Origin: Chrysemys picta bellii
Taxonomy: Eukaryota > Chordata > Testudines > Emydidae
Direction: 5' to 3'
Assembly: GCF_011386835.1 (NCBI RefSeq)
Contig: NC_088797.1
Location: 63,575,587 to 63,639,586, forward strand
Length of the DNA stretch: 64,000 nt
Shown here: one piece after another, positions 56,702 through 64,000 of the stretch
Position numbering within the stretch: the first letter of the stretch is position 1
Layout of the letters: each line of letters starts with the position of its first letter
Program-made: the position numbers and the translations under genes
The notes under the pieces: model-generated
The model's database searches: none
What the model saw: only the letters and a program-made list of their open reading frames with translations
Told to the model about the DNA's origin: nothing

Positions 56702-57760
56702 TCAGCACGTGGAGGGCCGCCTGCTTTCTAGGAGGACGCGCTGAACCCCTTCCGAGCATGTCCTTTCCTCCCTACCTAACCATTGAGCAGCCACACCGTG
56801 CGGTGGAGTGCCGATAAGTTGGGGTGGAGCAGGCGGCCCTGGTCCTGGGAGAGCAGGTCCAAGCAAGATGGCCACGGTGGCGCGACCGCCAGGCCCGTGA
56901 GGGTCCCATACCAATGCTGTCTGGACCATGCCAGGGCAATCAGAAGGACCCGGACCTTGTCCATCTTTATCTTTTCCAGGACCTTGCCAATCAGCGGGAA
57001 CGGGGAAAAGGCATAGAGAAACTGGCTTGACCAGGACAGGAGGAAGGCATCGGAGGTAGCGCCCCGTCCCAGCGCCTCCTCGTCCCCCCCGGGGACAGTG
57101 ACTGTTCTGCCGAGTTGCAAACAGGTCCACCTGCGGAGTTCCCCACACTTGGAAAAGTCTGTAAACCACCTCTGGATGGAGAGACCACTCGTGTTGAGAG
57201 GAGAAGTCCCTGCTCAAGCGATCCACCCATGCGTCCCGGGCACCTGGCAGATGGAAGGCCTGTAGGCAGATGCTGTGGGCTATCCGGAAGTCCCACAGCT
57301 TGAGGGCTTTGCGGCAGAGGATTGAGCCCCACCTTGCCTGTTGATGTAGAACATTGAGGCCGTGTTGTCCGTGAGGACCCTGACCACCCAGCCCTCCAGG
57401 TGCAAGCGGAAGGCCATGCACGCCAGCCGTACCGCCCTGAGCTCGACGTTTATGTGGAGGGTCAGATCCTGAGCCAACCACAGACCTTGGGTCTGAAAGT
57501 TCCCCACGTGAGCCTCCCATCCCAGGACCAAAGTGTCGGACACCAGCTCCAGCAACGGGGCCCTGCCTCTGAATGGGACCCCTTGGAGCGTGTTTCTCGG
57601 GGAGGTGATTACTGGTTTGGGTACCGTGAGGACTTTGTCCATCCTGTCCCTGGCCTGGGAGAACTCCGAGACCAACTAGAGCTGGAGGGGCCTCATCTTG
57701 AGTCTGGCATGACGGACCACATACGTGCATGCCGACAGATGACCCAAGAGCTGCAGGCAC
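56702..57760 (-). pseudogene. DIRS RNase H region
   Basis: Frames here include LTDNTASMFYINRQGG (57,280-57,675) and LWDFRIAHSICLQAFHLPGA then DRLSRDFSSQHEWSLHPEV and QVDLFATRQN (56,702-57,760). These are typical of the RNase H segment downstream of DIRS reverse transcriptases. The two motif sets lie in different frames, so at least one frameshift is present. Confidence 0.75.
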
Positions 57761-58701
57761 GCTCTGGCTGTTGTCACCGGAAACCTTGTGACCGTGTCAA
57801 TGAGCCCCTTCAGGGTCTCAAACCTGTCCGGTGGGAGGGAGGCTTTGGCCGACAAGGCATCCAGGACCGCTCCGATAAACTCTAAGCATTGAACCGGGAC
57901 TAACCTGGCTTGGTGTTGTTTACCAACAAGCCCAAAGTGGTGCACGTGGACAGAAGAAGCGCCACGTGATCCTGCACCTGCGACTGGGAGCTGCCCTTGA
58001 TCAACCAGGTGTCCAGATAAGGGAAGATCTGGACCCCCCGGCGCCTGAGGTAGGCTGCTACCACCAACATACATTGGAGCTTATGCTCCAATACATCTGT
58101 TAGTCTTAAAGGTGCCACAGGACACTTTTTTTTTTTTTTTTTTTAAACAGATCCAGACTAACACGGCTACCCCTCTGATACTTGATACATTTCATGAATA
58201 CCCATGGGGCAGTGGACAGGCGAAACAGGAGGACCGTAAATTGATAGTGTTCCTGCCCCACCGTGAAATGAAGGAAGCATCTGTGCCCCTGGAATATATG
58301 AATGTAGAAGTACGTGTCCTGCAGATTGAGGGCGGCGTACCAGTCCCCAGGATCCAGGGAGGGGAGGCCAGGGAAATCATGCGGAACTTGAGCTTCACCA
58401 TGTACTGGTTTAGGCCTCGCAGGTCCAAGATGGGCCTGAGCCCCACTTTGGCCTTCGGGAGAAGGAAATAGCGGGAGTAGTACCCCTTGCCTTTTAACTC
58501 CCCGGGTACCGCTTCCACCACTCCTAAGCCCAGGAGCCGCCCCACCTCCTGCTCAAGCAGGGCCTCGTGCGAGGGGTTCCCCAGGAGGGACGGGGGGTGG
58601 TTGGGCAGGGAGGAAGTAAACTGGAGGCTGTAGCCCCGGGAGATGGTGTTGAGGACCCACTGGTCCGAGGTCAGCGCGACCACTCTGGGAAGAAAGCACA
58701 C
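57676..58701 (-). pseudogene. DIRS reverse transcriptase, interrupted and with altered active site
   Basis: The upstream part (58,192-58,701) has LKGKGYYSRYFLLPKAKVG and LRPILDLRGLNQYM, the palm/finger motifs of DIRS RTs. After a repeat insertion at 58,085-58,190 the frame resumes with FPYLDTWLIKG, where the family normally has a YxDD-type YLDDW; the second Asp is Thr here. Further downstream is LEFIGAVLDALSAKASLPPD. The enzyme is inactive. Confidence 0.8.
58085..58190. repeat. SINE-like repeat inserted in the DIRS reverse transcriptase
   Basis: TTAGTCTTAAAGGTGCCACA, a T tract of about 20, then AGACTAACACGGCTACCCCT and CTGATACTTGATAC. Same family as the fold-back pair at 42,758-42,995. Confidence 0.75.
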
Positions 58702-58776
58702 AACTGACTGGAGACGGGAAGCTTTATTGGGGGTGGATCCCTGATGAGAACTGGCATGGCGCTCCTGGGCGTCCTG

Positions 58777-59698
58777 TCAAAACCGCCTTTCCCCTGCTTG
58801 CTTGCCCTTTGAGGACCCAGGCTGGGGGGCAGGGCGAGACTGCCTCTGTGGGTGCCTCATAGTCCCACGACTTCTTATAAGCGGTCTCATATTTTGGGTG
58901 GTTGGCCTGAGTGGGACCTGCTGCGGCTTGAACTTAGGTTTAGCTGGAGCCAGAACATAGAGACCCAGAGTCTGGAGAGTCGTGCGGGAGTCTTTCAGGC
59001 CATGCAGCTTTGTATCCATTTGTTCCGCAAACAGAGCTTTGCTGTCAAATGGGAGGTCCTGCAGGGAGGTCTGTGCCTTGCTGGACAGTCCAGAGAGCAG
59101 GAGCCACAACACCCTTCTCATGGACACCACTAAGGCCATGGACCACGTGGCCGTGGCCGCTGCATCTGAAGCTGCCCGCAGGGTTGCCCTGGCAGCCGCT
59201 GTACCCTTCTCCATCAACGCTTTGAACTCCTTCCTATCGCGCTCCTGGAAGGAGTCCTTGAACTTGGTCAGGGAGCCCCACAGATTGAGCTCATACCGGC
59301 CCAGGAGAGCTTTGTGGTTCACCACCCGTAACTAAGTTCGAGGACAAATAAATTTTCCTTCCAAAAGAGTTCAGCCTCCGCGAATCTTTATTTTTCGGGG
59401 TAGGGGCTGGCTGGCCTTGCCGCTCCCTGTGGTTGACCGACTCAACCACCAGGGAGTTAGGAGCAGGGTGGGTGTATAAGTATTCATGCCTCTTGGAGGG
59501 TACAAAATACTTGCGTTCTGGTCTCTTGGAGATGGGGGCCAATGAGGCCGGTGTTTGCCACAGGGCATTTGAAATTTTTGCCACTCCTTCATGGAAAGGC
59601 AAGGCCACCCTGCCCGGTGCTGAGGAGGACAGCATTTTAAACAGGGAGTCCAAGGGCTCCTCCATCTCCTCTGCTTGGAGGTGGAGGCTTGATGCCAC
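58777..59698 (-). pseudogene. DIRS gag-like region
   Basis: The frame 58,777-59,325 contains LQDLPFDSKALFAEQMDTKL and HGLKDSRTTLQTLGLY, and 59,291-59,698 contains ISNALWQTPASLAPISKRPE. Both are typical of DIRS gag-like proteins. They lie in two frames joined near 59,300 and lack the N-terminus. Confidence 0.75.
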
Positions 59699-59962
59699 CC
59701 TTTTTCAGAGTTCCTGGTGGGCCCTAAAGTGCTCTTGCAGAACGGAGGGAGACAGGGCCGTAATCGCCTAATACGGGGAGGGCGAGGAGGCCGGCGCAGT
59801 ACTTTGGGTGCCACCAGCACCGGAGGGTCCACCACCTGGTCAGTCTCCAGGCACAGTGCCAAGGATGTACGTCCCACCAACTCCTTCCTCAGAGGTCTGG
59901 AGAGGGAGGCCGATGGTCCTTCTGAGGCTCCAGCCACCGAGCGAGCCCCCACCGGCCTTTAA

Positions 59963-60520
59963 CTCTGTGAACTGCCCTTTGATTTATTCTCTTTCATGAT
60001 GCTTCAGATAGAGCAGATGTCAGTGCTGGGCAACTTGTATGACTGCTAGCAAGCATCTTCACTCTGAAGACAGAATGAAGATGGTGATATCTGGTGCCAA
60101 TATATTCTTCTCTCTTATTCCAAATGGGGCAAGCAGACAAAGTCTGCACCACTCAGTGAGTAGCCATGTCCCAAACACAGAAAATAACTTGTCCTGCGCT
60201 CTAGTGTGAATAACATCTCATGAATCTTTTTAACACAGACTTAAGAGATTCCTAATCCAACTTCCAGTGCCCTAAGAGTAACTCTGAGGTGCACCATTGC
60301 TTTTCCTCTGCCAGCATACAACTTGACCAGATTCATTGAACATAAATTAGTTAAAGTAAAGAAAAAGCTAGTTCTGGTGAGAAAACAGGTGCACCAGATC
60401 CAACCACAGACTCAACAAATAGGACAGAGCAGCTACCCACTTTTAAAGATATGCTCTCGGCATGGTAAGGTGCCTGCAAAGAAGCACACTGCTCTGAGCT
60501 AAGCCAACAACTTTTACAGC
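59963..60520 (-). other. CHUK: CHUK intron sequence without recognisable elements
   Basis: No exon or repeat end identified. Confidence 0.4.
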
Positions 60521-61660
60521 TGTTAGGTGCGACCCAGGAAGTCCCTCAATGCCAACTGGCAGCGGGCATACCAAACCATAACTCACATCAGGCCTGACAT
60601 TCATTGCCTCAACACAGTGTTGTCATAATCTTTAACTACAAGGCATCATGTAAGGTATACAAACCAGTAACATGCTGGTCTTTAATATTCTCTCACGATG
60701 CATGTAACAGGTGGTGTATAAAGAATGATAGATGTGTGCTGGAAGAAGGTGTTTTGCAAGGAGTGCATAAATCCAGCCTGTCCTAGACAAAGAAATGTCA
60801 TTTCACCCGCTTTCCTGCGTCTCCAGGGTAAATTGAGCCAGGTAATAGCTCAGAGGAAAAGTACATCTACATATAAAGTTAACACAGCCATCAAGCTAAA
60901 TGAGTGAAGGGGAAGACCACTTAGCTATCATGATAGAGGATGGAGCCCGCACTCCAGAAAGCCTTCCTAGCTCTTGAAATGGACAACAGACTTTGGGAAA
61001 TACAAGCAGAAGCATAAAGCCATTTTGGCATCCATCACTGGGCAGACAAAAGAGGCTAGAGCTCTGGTAATCTGAAAAAGGTGGATCCTTTAGCCAAGTG
61101 GGTTGAAGTCTCTGGGAACTTGCTGAAGTTAAGTTTTAGTCACTAGAAAGCATGTTTTGTTTTACTTGTAACCACATCTATGTCTTCTATTCTTACTTAT
61201 CACTTAAATGTGTTCTTTGTTATAAAACTTGCTCTTGTTTTACTACAAAACCGTCTCAGTGCTGTGTACTAAACTGAAGGGTGAAGTCCTCAGCTAAACG
61301 AACAGGTTGGTGTGTGTTCTGTCTCTTTGGGGGCAGCACATACAACTTCTGGGTATCCGAGAGAGCGACTGGACACTGTTTTGGGGAGACTCAGAATTGA
61401 AAGAGTTGTTGGTGTCCCCCTGCAAGGAGTAACCAGGCTGGTGAAAACCAGGGCGAGACCATTGTGCACTGAGTAGGTTGCTGGTATGTGGGCTCTAAGC
61501 CAAAGCAGCACAGCAGCAGGCAGTGCCAGAACCCCTCACTAGTCTGGTTGAACCCCCATAGCATCACAAGGGCAGCAATCGGGGCCAGCAAGTTTCATAA
61601 AAGAACAAGACTTCAGCCTAGTTTCTGATTCTGATATTCAGTATGGTCGTAACATATGAG
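60521..61660 (+). mobile_element. Degenerate LTR-like tract in the CHUK intron
   Basis: GTTGTCATAATCTTTAACTA, CATGTAACAGG and a TATAAAGAATG box near 60,717 match the family seen at 50,840-51,040. The downstream part has CTAAACTGAAGGGTGAAG and G-rich U5-like sequence. Boundaries and target duplication are not determined. Confidence 0.45.
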
Positions 61661-62227
61661 ACCTACTAGGACTCTGTCCTTCCACATATTCGGAAAAGGC
61701 ACCAACACTCAACTGAATGGGAGCTCAAGATCACAGGCTAATTGCTGCCCTGAGCCCAGGCAACCTCAGTGACCCCAGCTCCTGATCTGTCAAGAGAAAC
61801 TGAACAATCAGAGTCCACTTGAACTGAAGAAGATTCAGGCTACTGCAGCTGCAATGGACACCAAATGCAGCCAGCTTTAATCAGGATTAACAATAGGCCA
61901 GGCAGCCAACAAGAGGACTTGGGCAAGAAGAGAGGGCGGATTGTGGTTCACAGTGTTTCATAGGCTAGCCTTATTCTATTTTGGTTCTTACACCATGGCC
62001 ATCACAATGGTATCTCTAAAGTCACAGTTACTCTAGCAAAACGTACCAGGCAGCACACAAGCTGTGTGCTTTTCAAGAAGTCCAGTGTCCTAATGTATCA
62101 CAGTTGGAGCCTGTCTACACTACAACTCAGTGATGGAGGGCAAGCTTTCAGAGTTCTTGCATATAAAATAGGTATACTCTTCAGAAAAGAAGGAGACTGG
62201 TCTTAACCTCCCCTCCTTGGCTCTTAC
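61661..62227 (-). other. CHUK: CHUK intron sequence without recognisable elements
   Basis: Nothing identifiable until the donor site of the exon at 62,228. Confidence 0.4.
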
Positions 62228-62364
62228 CCATCTCTAGGAGCTGCCATAGAAGAGAGGGGATGGGGTATGTTGCCAGAGGAGTTTGGAGGGAGCCATGTAG
62301 CAGTTGAAGAGGTGGCTGCACTTTCGATGCTGGAACTCACAAGAGATCGAGCAGAACTCTGAGT
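62228..62364 (-). CDS. CHUK: CHUK exon encoding the Ser/Thr/Pro-rich linker
   Basis: A 137-bp exon with ATTCTAG acceptor and GTAAGA donor. It starts at a codon boundary and encodes TQSSARSLVSSSIESAATSS, TATWLPPNSSGNIPHPLSSM and AAPRDG, ending two bases into the glycine codon completed at 50,487. It aligns with the mammalian linker TQSSARSLVGSSLEG...WLPP...QDGE between the scaffold/dimerisation helices and the NEMO-binding tail. This linker is poorly conserved in general, and the TQSSARSLV start and DGE end anchor the call. Confidence 0.95.
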
Positions 62365-63204
62365 CTAGAATAAAAGCAGAATTATTTTCATTGCACATAT
62401 TCAGTGGATGGACACAGATTTTAGTCCTGCTTCATTTGGGTTTACACTGTGTATACAAGCCAAGAGACCTGAGATTAGTGCATTATAAGCAGCATTCAAG
62501 ATAACTATACATTAATGCAGAAGCTATGGCAATGAAACATCAAGGCAACAAATTGAAGTCCCAGAGGGTGATGAATTGCCAGTGTTTAAGGTTGTCACAT
62601 CCACAGTAACTTACCCAAATTGCACATACTGTATATTTTAAGCTGAAGTCACCTATGGCACTCACCCTCCCATGGCCATGCACTATAGTAACCCTCCTGG
62701 CTGGGGAGAGCTGTATATGGTTTCAGAACTGAACTGGCAAGTGGCCAGGAGATGCAAAGCTTGCACTTCCCCAGGACCTGAGGGGGTAGCCTGGGGGAGC
62801 AGAGACAGACAAACTGATATGACTGGTGCTCCAGCCACACCGTCTGTCTTTGCTTCCCCAGCACAACAGCAGCAATGTAGGAAGCAGATGTGCTACTCCA
62901 CAGCAGGCTTTTTCCTTGTTTTGGCTATTCAGACTAAGTTCTTCAGGGTAGCGACTATCTGTCTGTCTCTGTGCAGCACCCAGCAAAACAGGGCCCTGAT
63001 TCTGGTTGGGGCCTCTACATGCCACTGTAACAAATAATACACAGCATGCATAAGCCACAGAACAATTCCTGTATATACTCAGCACATAGTACTTCAAACC
63101 TTCCACAACACTTTACCAACCATCACAGATCTGACAGGTCACACACTGCCTGGCTAAAGAAGTTATTGTTAGCGTTTAGGGACTTCAATCCTAAAGTCAC
63201 TTAC
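62365..63204 (-). other. CHUK: CHUK intron, 0.84 kb
   Basis: Phase-0 intron with GTAAGT donor (complement of 63,199-63,204). No repeats recognised. Confidence 0.85.
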
Positions 63205-63352
63205 ACAAGCAATTTTCAGCAAATGCCAGATCTCCCTCTGCCTTTTTCCCTGCATCTGCATCACCGAGCTGTCAGCCTCCTTGATGTTATTCAGAGCCAC
63301 TTCAATCTTTGGAAGCAAATCAATAATCTTCTGCTTACAGCCTAACAGCTTG
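63205..63352 (-). CDS. CHUK: CHUK exon, end of the scaffold/dimerisation helices
   Basis: A 148-bp exon: acceptor TTTGTTACAG, one leading base, then KLLGCKQKIIDLLPKIEVAL, NNIKEADSSVMQMQGKRQRE and IWHLLKIAC, ending at a codon boundary. It is nearly identical to the same segment of mammalian IKK-alpha, in the long alpha-helical scaffold/dimerisation domain C-terminal to the kinase and ubiquitin-like domains. The KLLGCKQ start and IWHLLKIAC end distinguish it from IKK-beta. Upstream exons, including the kinase domain, lie beyond the right edge of the window. Confidence 0.97.
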
Positions 63353-64000
63353 CTGTAACAAAGGAGAAATCACAATCACTTTTCCATTCAGTGGGGCTCA
63401 GGCTTTAGCAGAGTCAATGTGCTGCACTGATTTTACATCTTGCTATTTAAGGAAAAACTGGGTAAACATGTACTTGTCCCTCAGCATTTACATGGATAGC
63501 TGAAGGCACAGATGCACAACAAAGATTCTTTGGGACCATGGTGGCTCCTGGAAGCCTTCGGGTCTAATGATCAAGGTACACAGCACAAAAAGTTCAATGC
63601 AAGAAGGCTTCAGGACTTAGAATTTTCTGTATTTTAGTCTTTCTTCACAAAGACACCTCCTGCCATGGACCCCTCCACCTCAGCAACAGTCACATATTTA
63701 CATGGAACTCACTTGAGGGAAGGTTCCCAGAGGAGATGTGAAATGCTTTTAGAGAAAGCGTTAAGGGGTTGTGTTACAGTATGAGTCAGATGAATGTGAG
63801 TATAGAGTCTCTGCATGTCCTTGAAGGGGAAAGCAATTCTTGGTGGGGGGGCTGCAGTGCCCCACTGACAACAGATAATTTGAGGGGGATGTATAGCAAG
63901 GTTTGAGACAGATCTTCCCCTTTACTAGCTTTGAAGGTTTAGGGACAGTGATGGGAATGTGCCCTTCAGCAATCTGAATGGTCTCTGAATGAAGTTTTTG
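63353..64000 (-). other. CHUK: CHUK intron running out of the window
   Basis: The exon that should precede KLLGCKQ, ending around ELFGHLS in other vertebrates, was not found in this 0.65 kb, so the window ends inside an intron. Confidence 0.7.

Larger units (their letters stand above)
55364..59962 (-). mobile_element. DIRS-like retrotransposon, 5'-truncated but otherwise nearly full
   Basis: Minus-strand order is gag-like, reverse transcriptase, RNase H and tyrosine recombinase, then a terminal region with internal inverted repeats (55,364-55,440 and 55,604-55,706, TGAGCAACA and TTCTTCGAGTG motifs). DIRS elements use a tyrosine recombinase in place of an integrase and make no target duplication. 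The 5' part of gag and the 5' terminal repeat are absent beyond about 59,962, and a SINE-like copy interrupts the RT at 58,085-58,190. It lies in a CHUK intron in the sense orientation. Confidence 0.85.
50488..62227 (-). other. CHUK: Large repeat-filled CHUK intron (11.7 kb)
   Basis: Runs from donor GTAAGA (complement of 62,222-62,227) to the T-rich acceptor at 50,488. It holds LTR fragments, two DIRS-like elements, a CR1 LINE and SINE-like repeats, described separately. No CHUK exon is missing: the flanking exons join in phase and cover the family sequence without a gap. Confidence 0.9.

Noticed and set aside
56702..57760. 352-residue ORF as a cellular gene
   Set aside because: Part of it is the DIRS RNase H frame and the rest is GC-rich out-of-frame reading of the same element.

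Overview
The window is a vertebrate nuclear segment, most likely from a turtle or tortoise. I infer this from a reptile-like CHUK (IKK-alpha) C-terminus with normal spliceosomal introns and from a dense load of hAT-type DNA transposons, solo LTRs, DIRS-like elements and CR1 fragments of the kinds common in chelonian genomes; a crocodilian cannot be excluded from sequence alone. Long ORFs in the window are mostly chance or repeat ORFs; the real coding content is in short exons.

Layout. 1-8,060: no coding gene that I recognise; two TIR elements (1,151-2,231 and 2,960-5,269, the latter with a second hAT element nested inside), one good-looking orphan plus-strand exon (5,572-5,651), a fold-back repeat arm, a CpG island (about 6,310-7,080) and a degenerate minisatellite. 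From known vertebrate synteny (ERLIN1 lies directly beyond the CHUK 3' end, same strand) the CpG island is a candidate ERLIN1 promoter.

8,070-35,312: a rearranged island built from MROH-family (maestro HEAT-like repeat) exon fragments. It consists of a plus-strand block A (8,158-17,811), two near-identical minus-strand tandem units B1 and B2 (17,812-25,496, unit 3.84 kb) plus a third partial unit, an inversion junction near 25,590, and a second plus-strand block A' (25,590-35,312) that repeats A. Blocks A and A' carry an ERV LTR plus leader fragment, a telomere-like 36-bp minisatellite arranged as a fold-back, and a 1.7-kb hAT element. The whole island starts with the left end of that hAT family and finishes with its right end, and the 8 bases outside each end match at 7 of 8 positions, as if 27 kb had moved or grown as one hAT-bounded unit.

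35,321-48,400: intergenic sequence with a short hAT element, two adjacent solo LTRs, a small hAT MITE, and a patchwork of DIRS-like retrotransposon fragments with a CR1 tail and a fold-back pair of SINE-like repeats.

48,401-63,352: the last four coding exons of CHUK on the minus strand, encoding the end of the helical region, the Ser/Thr-rich linker, the last helix and the NEMO-binding core LDWSWL. The 11.7-kb intron between 50,488 and 62,227 holds two DIRS-like elements (one with an intact tyrosine-recombinase catalytic domain), LTR fragments and a CR1 LINE. No rRNA, tRNA or CRISPR feature was seen.
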